A DNA stretch of 12,955 bases. Source: Hyphomicrobiales bacterium. Lineage in GTDB: Bacteria; Pseudomonadota; Alphaproteobacteria; Rhizobiales; Beijerinckiaceae. Below, piece after piece: positions 5,724-12,689 of this stretch. The translations under genes were made by a program, and so were the position numbers. Position 1 is the stretch's first letter. The number at the start of each line of letters is the position of its first letter. The DNA lies in assembly GCA_003567055.1 (NCBI GenBank), contig PXAW01000183.1, forward strand, positions 1 to 12,955, given 5' to 3'. The notes below the pieces were generated by a model. The model was given only the letters and a program-made list of their open reading frames with translations, searched no databases and was not told the DNA's origin.

Positions 5724-7226
5724 GTGGACATCCTGGCCAATCTCGCCACAGGCTTTGGCTTCGCGCTCTCGCCCGAAAACCTGTTCTTCGCGCTGCTTGG
5801 CGCCTTTCTGGGGACGCTGCTCGGCGCCATGCCGGGTATCGGTCCGTCCACGGCGCTGGCGCTGCTCCTGCCCGTCACGTTCGGCATGGAGCCGTCAACG
5901 GCGCTGGTGATGCTGGTGGCGGTGTATTCCGGCGTCATGTTCGGCGGGCGCATCCCCGCCATCCTGATCAACACGCCCGGTGATTCGAACGCGGTCGCCA
6001 CGACTTTCGACGGTTATCCGCTGATGCAGCAGGGCAAGGGCGCCCAGGCCATGGGCATTTCCGCCGTGTCGAGCTTCATCGGAGGCATGCTCGCCGTCAT
6101 CGTCCTGACGCTGGCCGCGCCCTATATTGCGCGCGTGGCGACGCGGTTCGGCCCGCCGGAAATCTTCGCACTGGTCGTCTTCGGTCTCTCCACCGTTGTC
6201 GGCCTGGCCGGGCGATCCGTCTGGAAGGGGCTCGCCATGGCGTTTCTGGGCGGCCTTCTGGGAATGGTCGGTCCCGAGATCGCCGCAGGCCAGATCCGTT
6301 TCGCCGTGTTTCGCGAACTGCGGGGCGGGCTGAATTTCGTGGCCGTGGTCATCGGGCTGTTCGGTATCGCGGAGGTGCTCGTGCGCCTCGAGAACAGCAT
6401 CAAGATCAAGCATCATTCGAGCACGCTGAGACTGCTCGACATGATCCCGTCGCTCGCCGACATGCGCCGCTATTCCGGCGCCATGCTGCGCGCCTTCGGG
6501 ATCGGGACCCTCGTCGGGGTCCTGCCCGGCGCCGGCGGTACGCTCGGATCCTTCCTCGCCTATACCGCCGAGCGCAGCGTATCGCGCGAGCCGGAGCGTT
6601 TCGGCAAGGGAGCGATGGAGGGCGTCGTCGCGTCCGAGACCTCCGACAACGCTTCCGCCAACGCCTCGCTGATCCCGCTGATGTCGCTCGGGATTCCGGG
6701 ATCGGGCGGGACTGCCATCCTTCTGGGCGCGCTGATCATGTACGGCCTGCAACCGGGCCCCCTGCTCTTCATGCGCTCGCCCGATGTCGCCTGGACGGTC
6801 ATTGCCAGCCTCTATATCAGCATGACGCTTCTGCTGATCACCAACATCATCGCCATCCCGCTCCTGATGCGTCTCGTCTATGCCTCGGACGGCGTGCTCA
6901 ACGGCGTAATCATCGCCTTCTGCTTCGTCGGCGCCTACACGCTCAATTTCCAGACCTTCGAGATCTGGCAGATGATCGTCTTCGGTGTGCTTGGCTACGC
7001 CATGCGCAAATTCGGTTTTCCCGCAGCCCCGCTGATCCTGGCGCTGGTTCTGGCTCCGATCGGCGAGAATGCCATCGGGCGTTCGCTGATGCTCAGCCAG
7101 GGCAATATCGGATTTTTCCTCCAGCGTCCCGTCGCCATGGCATTCTTCCTGCTCGCGGCGCTCGTCATCGTCACACCCGCCATCCGCGCGCTCTGGCGGG
7201 CGTACAAGAGGGTGACCGCGCCATGA
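5724..7226 (+). CDS. tctA: TTT transporter large permease subunit TctA
   Basis: A 500-residue inner-membrane permease of the TctA family, which carries the substrate across the membrane with an ion gradient. The family signature GAMPGIGPSTALALLLP (34-50) is present, followed by GGRIPAILINTPGDSNA (74-90). The symmetry-related second half contains VLPGAGGTLG (266-275) and SLGIPGSGGTAILLG (321-335). About ten to twelve hydrophobic segments span the length, and length is normal. The start is GTG at 5724 behind GAGGAAG at 5711-5717. The usual gene order in this transporter family is tctC-tctB-tctA in a row; here a lyase and a CoA ligase are inserted between tctC and tctB, which ties transport closely to CoA activation and cleavage. 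The gene precedes the regulator with a 25-base gap. Confidence 0.95.
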   Translation: MDILANLATGFGFALSPENLFFALLGAFLGTLLGAMPGIGPSTALALLLPVTFGMEPSTALVMLVAVYSGVMFGGRIPAILINTPGDSNAVATTFDGYPLMQQGKGAQAMGISAVSSFIGGMLAVIVLTLAAPYIARVATRFGPPEIFALVVFGLSTVVGLAGRSVWKGLAMAFLGGLLGMVGPEIAAGQIRFAVFRELRGGLNFVAVVIGLFGIAEVLVRLENSIKIKHHSSTLRLLDMIPSLADMRRYSGAMLRAFGIGTLVGVLPGAGGTLGSFLAYTAERSVSREPERFGKGAMEGVVASETSDNASANASLIPLMSLGIPGSGGTAILLGALIMYGLQPGPLLFMRSPDVAWTVIASLYISMTLLLITNIIAIPLLMRLVYASDGVLNGVIIAFCFVGAYTLNFQTFEIWQMIVFGVLGYAMRKFGFPAAPLILALVLAPIGENAIGRSLMLSQGNIGFFLQRPVAMAFFLLAALVIVTPAIRALWRAYKRVTAP

Positions 7227-7251
7227 GCCGGGGAGGGAATAGGAGGATGCC

Positions 7252-7974
7252 GTGAACCAGCCGCTGACGATCAAACGCGACCGCCTCGCCGATCAGGTCT
7301 ACGAGATCATTCTCGACAAGATCATCGCCGGGCAATATCCGCTCGGTGAGCGCCTCCCCTCCGAAAGCGTCTTCGCCGAGAGTCTCGACGTCTCGCGCCC
7401 GATCGTGCGCGAGGCCCTCGCGCGGTTGCGCAGCGACGGAATCGTCTCGTCTCGTCGCGGCGCGGGTACCTTCGTCACGCGCAAGCCGGCGAACGAATTC
7501 GCGCGTTTCGCACCGCTCGGTGACGTCGCCGATATCATGCGCTGCTACGAACTGCGCATCGGCGTCGAAAGCGAGGCGGCGCGTGTCGCGGCGCGTTCGC
7601 GCTCGCAGGCGGGGCTGCGTGCCATTCGTGAAGCGCTGAGCAATCTGGAGAAGGCGGTGGGGGCCGGCGATATCGGCGCCGAAGCCGATTCGGCCTTTCA
7701 CTATGCGGTGGCGCACGCCTCGATGAACCGCAATTTCGTGGCGGCGCTGGAACTGGTCGATCGCCACATGCGCGCCGGCATCCGCCTCGCGCGCGAACTC
7801 TCGCGCCTCCAGAAACGGACACGCCTGCTGCTCGTCCAGGAGGAGCACCGCGCCGTCCATGCGGCGATCGCGGATCGCGATCCCGATGCCGCGGCGGCGG
7901 CCATGCGGGCGCATATCGAGAACAGCCGGGACCGCATGATCTCGGAGACGGACCCAACGGAGGAACGAAGCTGA
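7252..7974 (+). CDS. GntR-family transcriptional regulator, FCD (FadR-type) domain
   Basis: The 240-residue protein has a winged helix-turn-helix at about 10-78 (helix region RLPSESVFAESLDVSRPIVR, wing SSRRGAGTFV) and an all-helical FCD ligand-binding domain at about 90-225. The metal-ligand set of FCD domains is visible as Asp146-x3-His150, His199 (EEHRAVHAAI) and His221 (MRAHI), so it probably senses a carboxylate bound at a metal site. GTG 7252 follows AGGAGG at 7241-7246 by 5 bases; an ATG at 7247 leads to an immediate stop and is not a start. FCD regulators are usually repressors released by a substrate or intermediate of the genes they control. Being inside the operon, it would rise with induction. 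Its stop overlaps the next start as TGATG. Confidence 0.93.
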   Translation: MNQPLTIKRDRLADQVYEIILDKIIAGQYPLGERLPSESVFAESLDVSRPIVREALARLRSDGIVSSRRGAGTFVTRKPANEFARFAPLGDVADIMRCYELRIGVESEAARVAARSRSQAGLRAIREALSNLEKAVGAGDIGAEADSAFHYAVAHASMNRNFVAALELVDRHMRAGIRLARELSRLQKRTRLLLVQEEHRAVHAAIADRDPDAAAAAMRAHIENSRDRMISETDPTEERS

Positions 7975-9173
7975 TGGACGACAACGCAACAAACGGGGCC
8001 GGGCCGCTCTCCCACCTGACGGTACTCGATCTCTCTCGCGTGCGCACGGGGCCGACGGCCGTGCGGCAGCTCGCCGATTGGGGCGCGCAGGTGATCAAGA
8101 TCGAGCAGCGCCCGCAGGGCGATGCGGACCAGAGCCTCGGCGGCGCCAAGGACGGGCCGGATTTCCAGAACCTGCATCGCAACAAGCGCAGCCTCACGCT
8201 GGACCTGAAGAACCCGGAAGGGCTCGCCGTCTTCAAGAAGCTCGTCGAGAAGGCCGATGTTGTCCTGGAGAACTACCGCCCGGACGTGAAATACCGGCTC
8301 GGCATCGATTACGAGACCCTGAGCGCGATCAATCCGCGGCTGGTCTATGTCAGCATATCGGGCTTCGGCGAGACCGGCCCGTATCGCACGCGCCCGGGCT
8401 TCGATCAGATCGCCCAGGGCATGGGTGGCATCATGTCGGTGACGGGACTGCCCGGGCAGGGGCCGGTGCGTACGGGGATCCCGATCGCGGATCTGTGTGC
8501 GGGCCTTTACGCGGCAATGGGGATCTTCATCGCACTGATCGAGCGTGAGCGTTCCGGCAAGGGCCAATGGGTGCAATCCTCGCTGCTGCAGGCGCAGGTC
8601 ACGATGATGGATTTCCAGGCCGCGCGCTGGCTTCTGGACGGCGAAGTGGCGCCCCAGGCGGGCAACAACCATCCGACCAGCGCGCCCACCGGCGTCTTCG
8701 CCACGCAGGACGGCCATATCAACATCGCCGCTGCGGGCGGGGTCATCTTCGAGCGGCTGGCGCAGGCTCTGGACGATCCCGAGATGGCGCACGATCCCGA
8801 TTATTGCGACAATGCGCAGCGTGCACGCAATCGCGATGCGCTCAATGCCCGGATCGAGAAGGCGACGAAACGGCGTACCAGCGCCGAGTGGATCGACCTG
8901 CTCAACGAAGCCGGCGTGCCCTGCGGGCCGATCTACAAGATGGACGAAGTCTTCGCCGACCCGCAGGTGCAGCATCTCGGCCTGACCTTCGAGACGACGC
9001 ATCCGCGGCTGGGCCGGCAATCGCTTCTGGGCCAGGGGGTGAAATTCAGCCGCAGCCGGCCCGCCGCGACGACACCGACGCCCGATCCCGGCCAGCACAA
9101 TGAAGACATCCTGCGCGAATTCGGCTTCGATGCCGGTGAGATCGCCGCGCTGGAAAAGAACAACGTCATTTGA
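7974..9173 (+). CDS. CaiB/BaiF-family (class III) CoA-transferase
   Basis: A 399-residue family III CoA-transferase, which moves CoA from a donor thioester (commonly succinyl-CoA or formyl-CoA) to a carboxylic acid. The start LTVLDLSRVRTGP (15-27), the segment NLHRNKRSLTLDLKNPEG (66-83), VLENYRP (97-103) and SISGFGETGPY (127-137) are characteristic. The catalytic Asp is expected in GIPIADLCAGLYA, that is Asp173, matching Asp169 of formyl-CoA transferase. Length is normal. ATG 7974 overlaps the regulator stop (TGATG), with GGAGGA at 7959-7964. The operon thus encodes two independent CoA-activation enzymes, this one and the ADP-forming synthetase, which may act on different acids (substrate and product) or recycle CoA. 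Acceptor and donor are not predictable from sequence. Confidence 0.92.
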   Translation: MDDNATNGAGPLSHLTVLDLSRVRTGPTAVRQLADWGAQVIKIEQRPQGDADQSLGGAKDGPDFQNLHRNKRSLTLDLKNPEGLAVFKKLVEKADVVLENYRPDVKYRLGIDYETLSAINPRLVYVSISGFGETGPYRTRPGFDQIAQGMGGIMSVTGLPGQGPVRTGIPIADLCAGLYAAMGIFIALIERERSGKGQWVQSSLLQAQVTMMDFQAARWLLDGEVAPQAGNNHPTSAPTGVFATQDGHINIAAAGGVIFERLAQALDDPEMAHDPDYCDNAQRARNRDALNARIEKATKRRTSAEWIDLLNEAGVPCGPIYKMDEVFADPQVQHLGLTFETTHPRLGRQSLLGQGVKFSRSRPAATTPTPDPGQHNEDILREFGFDAGEIAALEKNNVI

Positions 9174-9207
9174 CACGCAAGCAGATCACGAGACAGGAGC
9201 AAGCGAC

Positions 9208-9993
9208 ATGACCGACAAGATGCTGATGCGCAAGGACGGGGCCGTCGGATGGATGATCTTCAACAATCCCGAGCGGCGCAACGCCGTCAGCGCCTCGATG
9301 TGGGAGGCCATACCGGGCATTCTCGACACGCTCGAAGCTGATGACGAGATCAGGGTCATCGTCCTCACCGGCACCGGCGACAAGGCTTTCGTCGCGGGCG
9401 CCGACATCTCGGAATTCGACAAGAACCGCAATTCCGCCGATGCCGCGCGCGCATATGGCATTGCCGCCGATGCCGCGCAGATGCGCATGTATCAATGTAC
9501 CAAACCCACCATCGCGATGATCCGCGGCTATTGCATCGGCGGCGGCGTCGGGGTGGCGCTCAATTGCGATATGCGCGTCGCGGCGAGAAGCGCGAAATTC
9601 GGCGTTCCGGCCGCCAAGCTCGGCCTCGGTTACGCGGCCAAGCATATCAAGAAGCTGATCGACGTGGTCGGCACGGCCCAGGCCAAGGAAATCTTCTACA
9701 CCGCGCGTCACTACAGCGGCGAGGAGGCGCATCGGATCGGGCTCGTCAACCACCTCTTCGAGGATGCCGAGCTGGAGGCGAAGGTCGGCGAGATCTGTGC
9801 CAATATCGCCCAGAACGCCCCTTTGACGATCCGCTCCGTCAAGGAAATCATCGCCGAACTCAACCGCGTCGACGCGCTTCCCGATCTCGATCGCTGCGAG
9901 AAGCTCGACAAGGATTGTTTCGACAGCGAGGATTATGCCGAGGGCCGGCGCGCCTTCATGGAGAAGCGCAAACCCGTCTTCCGCGGGCGGTGA
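9208..9993 (+). CDS. Crotonase-fold enzyme (enoyl-CoA hydratase/isomerase family)
   Basis: The 261-residue protein has the crotonase fold: NNPERRNAVSASMW (19-32), the oxyanion loop AGADISEF (63-70), the second loop GGGVGVALNCD (111-121), and the C-terminal DSEDYAEGRRAFMEKRKPVF. Both catalytic glutamates of true enoyl-CoA hydratase seem to be absent: the first position is Gly115 (GGGCE in hydratase, GGGVG here) and the second is Ala135 (FGQPE versus FGVPA). A tyrosine follows (LGLGY, Tyr142), which by my alignment from memory falls where methylmalonyl-CoA decarboxylase has its active-site Tyr. It may therefore decarboxylate, isomerise or cleave an acyl-CoA rather than hydrate. ATG 9208 is preferred to longer in-frame starts because CAGGAGC (about 9194-9200) precedes it and because upstream codons overlap the CoA-transferase end. 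Confidence 0.88.
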   Translation: MTDKMLMRKDGAVGWMIFNNPERRNAVSASMWEAIPGILDTLEADDEIRVIVLTGTGDKAFVAGADISEFDKNRNSADAARAYGIAADAAQMRMYQCTKPTIAMIRGYCIGGGVGVALNCDMRVAARSAKFGVPAAKLGLGYAAKHIKKLIDVVGTAQAKEIFYTARHYSGEEAHRIGLVNHLFEDAELEAKVGEICANIAQNAPLTIRSVKEIIAELNRVDALPDLDRCEKLDKDCFDSEDYAEGRRAFMEKRKPVFRGR

Positions 9994-10006
9994 GGCGGAG
10001 CCGGTC

Positions 10007-11083
10007 ATGGAACGCATCGAAGTCGGGGCGCTGACGGCGCTGGTCGCGGGGTTGTTTCGCGCGAAAGGCGCGCAGGCGGAAGAGGCGCATGATGTCGCGA
10101 CTTCGCTCGTCGGCGCCAATCTCACCGGACATGACAGCCATGGCGTCGTGCGGGTGCCCAAATACCTCTCCTGGATCGAGGAGGGCACCCTGCGCCTCGG
10201 GCGCGATCTCGACATCGTCAATGACGGTGGCGTCTTCGTCGTCGCCGATGGCGGTCACGGTATGGGCCAGACGCTGGGCCGGCGCATCGTCGATCTCGGC
10301 GTGGCGCGGGCGCGCGAACATGGCGTGGCGATCACCGCCTTGCGCCGATCCGGGCATATCGGGCGGATCGGCGAATGGGCCGAACGCGCGGCGGCGCAAG
10401 GGCTCGTCTCGATCCATTGCGTGAACGTCAGCGGCAGCGTGCTCGTCGCTCCGTTCGGGGCGCAGGAGAAACGCTTCTCGACGGCGCCATTCACCGTCGG
10501 GATTCCGGGCAAGGGCGAGACGCCGCCGCTGATCCTCGACTTCGCCACGTCGCTGGTGGCAGAGGGCAAGGTGCTCAACGCGTTCAAGGGCGGCAAGGCG
10601 CTTCCCGACGATTGCATCATCTCCGATCAGGGGGCGCTGTCGAACGATCCCGTCGATTTCTACGGGCCGGGTATCGATGCGTCCCGACCGAGCGCCGCCG
10701 CGAATTCGGCGGGGGCGCTCGTCGCCATGGGCTTGCACAAGGGATCCGGCCTCGCCTTCATGATGGAGCTGCTCGGCGGCGCCCTGACGGGCGGCGGCGT
10801 TTGCGGGCCGGAGAAGAAGCCTGTGGCCAACGGCATGCTCTCGATCTTCCTCGATCCCGCCCGCCTCGACCCCGCCAACGATTTCCACGCGGAAGTCGTG
10901 CGGTTCACCGATTGGGTGCGTTTGGCGCAACCCCGTCCGGGGATGGGCCCGGTCCTCGCGCCGGGCGATATGGAGCGCGGCCTGCGTGAGAAGCACTTGC
11001 GCGAGGGCCTTCTGCTCCCGCCGGACGTGATCGGTGCACTGCGCAGCCTCGAAGCGTCGTCACATCCGCGTGCCGCGCGCTGA
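10007..11083 (+). CDS. Malate/L-lactate dehydrogenase-family (Ldh2) oxidoreductase
   Basis: The 358-residue protein belongs to the Ldh2 family of NAD(P)-dependent oxidoreductases with a non-Rossmann fold, which interconvert 2-hydroxy (or cyclic imino) acids and 2-oxo acids; members include malate, ureidoglycolate and sulfolactate dehydrogenases. The signature GHDSHGVVRVPKYL (41-54) contains His45 and Arg49, equivalent to the proposed catalytic pair. Further conserved parts are RRSGHIGRIGEW (113-124), IHCVN (136-140), LDFATS (177-182) and HKGSGLAFMMELLGGALTG (244-262). ATG 10007 gives the normal N-terminus and lies 13 bases after the previous stop; longer in-frame starts would run into the crotonase gene. 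In this operon it could oxidise a hydroxy acid before CoA activation or reduce the 2-oxo acid released by the lyase. Substrate and cofactor preference are open. Confidence 0.9.
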   Translation: MERIEVGALTALVAGLFRAKGAQAEEAHDVATSLVGANLTGHDSHGVVRVPKYLSWIEEGTLRLGRDLDIVNDGGVFVVADGGHGMGQTLGRRIVDLGVARAREHGVAITALRRSGHIGRIGEWAERAAAQGLVSIHCVNVSGSVLVAPFGAQEKRFSTAPFTVGIPGKGETPPLILDFATSLVAEGKVLNAFKGGKALPDDCIISDQGALSNDPVDFYGPGIDASRPSAAANSAGALVAMGLHKGSGLAFMMELLGGALTGGGVCGPEKKPVANGMLSIFLDPARLDPANDFHAEVVRFTDWVRLAQPRPGMGPVLAPGDMERGLREKHLREGLLLPPDVIGALRSLEASSHPRAAR

Positions 11084-11104
11084 AACCAGGCAAGGAGAAT
11101 CGCC

Positions 11105-11671
11105 ATGCGGCTGAAAGCCCCCGATCCGAACACACTCGATCCGCAGCAGAAGCAGGTCTTCGAAGCCATCGCCTCCGGGCCCCGCGGTGGCGTGCGCGGG
11201 CCGCTGGCGGTCTGGCTGCATCGTGCGGAATTCGCCGGTCTGGCCCAGGCGCTGGGCGAATATTGCCGCTACCATACCGCGCTGGAACCGCGCCTGTCGG
11301 AGCTCGCCATTCTGGTGACGGCCCGGGTCTGGAATTCCGAATACGAGTGGTACTCGCACAAACCCATCGCGCTCGCGGCGGGCCTGTCGCCGGCTGTCGT
11401 GGAAGAGATTCGCCATGGCCGGGAGCCCGGATTCGGGCCGGAGGACGAGGCGGTCGTCTACGTTTTCGCGAAAGAACTCCATACCCGGCGGCGGGTGAGC
11501 GACGAGACCTATGCCCGGGCCGAGCGGGTGCTGGGGCGCGAAGCCGTGATCGATCTCGTCGGTCTGCTCGGCTACTACACGCTGATCTCGATGACCATCA
11601 ACGTCTTCGAGATACCGTTGCCGGAAGGCGCCACGGCAGAGCTGAATGATGCCGATCATGCCGATCGGTGA
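11105..11671 (+). CDS. Carboxymuconolactone decarboxylase (CMD)-family protein lacking the cysteine pair
   Basis: The 188-residue helical protein matches the CMD/AhpD superfamily in its central part: ALEPRLSELAILVTARVW (59-76), then EYEWYSHKPIALAAGLS (79-95) and EEIRHGREP (100-108). The CxxC redox pair of AhpD peroxidases is absent (the only cysteine is Cys53); instead Glu81-Trp-x-x-His85 fills the place, as in decarboxylase or hydrolase-like members. At 188 residues it is longer than typical PcaC (about 130). ATG 11105 follows AAGGAGA (11092-11098). Its end overlaps the next gene by 26 bases, so the two proteins are probably made together and may act in one step on a lactone or beta-keto acid. 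Many such family members have no known activity. Confidence 0.82.
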   Translation: MRLKAPDPNTLDPQQKQVFEAIASGPRGGVRGPLAVWLHRAEFAGLAQALGEYCRYHTALEPRLSELAILVTARVWNSEYEWYSHKPIALAAGLSPAVVEEIRHGREPGFGPEDEAVVYVFAKELHTRRRVSDETYARAERVLGREAVIDLVGLLGYYTLISMTINVFEIPLPEGATAELNDADHADR

Positions 11672-12509
11672 GCCGGGCGATGACGCGCCCGCACAGGTGT
11701 GGGCGCTCGATGCACGCGCCCGTCTGCTCACGACGGTTTGCGACGACAGGCGAATCGTCTGGCGGGAATGGGGAGACGGCGCGCCGCTCGTCCTGCTGCA
11801 TGGCGGGCACGGGAGCTGGCTGCACTGGTTGCGCAATATCGATACGCTCTCGCAACGCTTTCGCGTCATCGCGCCGGATATGCCGTCCTACGGTGATTCC
11901 GATGCATTACCGCGGCAAGCCGGGCTCGCGGATTATGCGCGCCCGCTCCTGGCCGGAATCCGGGAAATCGCCGGCGGCGTCCCCGTCACGCTTTGCGGAT
12001 TCTCCTTCGGCGCCGTGGTCGCGGGAGAGATCGCGCGGCTGGCCGGTGATGAAATCGCGCGGGTGGTCTTTGCGGGAGCCGGCGGGCTGGCGCTGACACG
12101 CCCGCCCATGGCGGAGATGTTGCGCTGGCGCGATCTCGCGCCGCCCGCGCTGTTCGAGGCGCATCGCCGCAATCTCGAAATCCTGATGATCGCGGATCCG
12201 GAAAATGTCGATGACACTGCGATCTGGATCCAGGCGCACAATGCCGCGCGCACGCGCGGGCTGTCTCGCCCGATCTCGCTGGGGCCAACGCTCGCGCGCA
12301 ACCTGCCGCAGCTCAACCAGCCTCTCGCCTTCATCTGGGGCGAGAAGGATGCGACCGCGAAGGGGTATCTCCACGAGCGCCGGGATCTCGTGAAGAATGT
12401 AGCGCCCGATGCCGGCTTTTCGATCGTCGCGGGCGCCGGGCATTGGCTGCAATACGAAGACCCGGCGGGATTCGAGGCCGCGCTTTCCGTTCATTTGAGC
12501 GCGCCATGA
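11646..12509 (+). CDS. Alpha/beta hydrolase
   Basis: A 287-residue alpha/beta hydrolase with a complete catalytic triad. The oxyanion loop is LLHGGHGSW (50-58), the nucleophile elbow CGFSFG has Ser120, the acid is Asp235 in WGEKD, and the base is His266 in AGAGHWLQYE. RFRVIAPDMPSYGDSD (71-86) is the usual strand 4 region, resembling esterases, enol-lactonases and C-C bond hydrolases. A cap of about 60 residues (150-210) lies between. No signal peptide is evident, so it is cytoplasmic. ATG 11646 is directly followed by ATG 11649, and another in-frame ATG is at 11658; all overlap the CMD-like gene, so the true start is uncertain by four residues. Likely hydrolyses an ester, lactone or beta-diketone linked to the same pathway. 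It is the last gene of the operon, followed at 12512 by a hairpin. Confidence 0.88.
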   Translation: MMPIMPIGEPGDDAPAQVWALDARARLLTTVCDDRRIVWREWGDGAPLVLLHGGHGSWLHWLRNIDTLSQRFRVIAPDMPSYGDSDALPRQAGLADYARPLLAGIREIAGGVPVTLCGFSFGAVVAGEIARLAGDEIARVVFAGAGGLALTRPPMAEMLRWRDLAPPALFEAHRRNLEILMIADPENVDDTAIWIQAHNAARTRGLSRPISLGPTLARNLPQLNQPLAFIWGEKDATAKGYLHERRDLVKNVAPDAGFSIVAGAGHWLQYEDPAGFEAALSVHLSAP

Positions 12510-12511
12510 AT

Positions 12512-12533
12512 TGCCGGAGCGTCGCTGCCGGCA
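12512..12533 (+). terminator. Hairpin after the last operon gene
   Basis: TGCCGGAGC (12512-12520) pairs with GCT (12524-12526) and CCGGCA (12528-12533), a 9-bp stem with one bulged G and a 3-base loop, two bases after the hydrolase stop. No T-run follows, so it would stop transcription only weakly or need Rho, but its position suggests the operon's 3' boundary. Confidence 0.45.
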
Positions 12534-12641
12534 CTCTCACCGATCTGCGAAAACCGAAGGGCGCCCATGACCGAAGTCCGCCCATGCAGGCTTCGACGTG
12601 ATTCAAGGGGCTTCGGGAACGGGGCCAATCGGAGAACGTTG

Positions 12642-12655
12642 CACTTTTGAAAGTG
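12642..12655. promoter_or_regulatory. Palindrome upstream of the AI-2E-like gene
   Basis: CACTTT and AAAGTG are inverted around a 2-base centre, 34 bases before the ATG at 12690. It could be an operator or part of the leader of the next gene; no good promoter pair is visible around it. The rest of the gap 12534-12689 contains no gene that I can support. Confidence 0.25.
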
Positions 12656-12689
12656 GCGCGCAGCCGTGCCGCAGGGAAAGGCGACAGGC

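Noticed and set aside
5895..7274. Minus-strand open frame opposite tctA
   Set aside because: Highly charged shadow product opposite a clear membrane permease gene.
9100..9207. Longer crotonase start upstream of ATG 9208
   Set aside because: The extra residues are out-of-frame CoA-transferase codons; the ribosome site and family N-terminus fit 9208.
9935..10006. Longer Ldh2 start inside the crotonase gene
   Set aside because: The added residues do not resemble the family N-terminus; ATG 10007 gives the standard length.
12567..12650. 27-codon open frame in the gap before the AI-2E-like gene
   Set aside because: Arg-rich, no ribosome site and no recognisable features; most likely chance.
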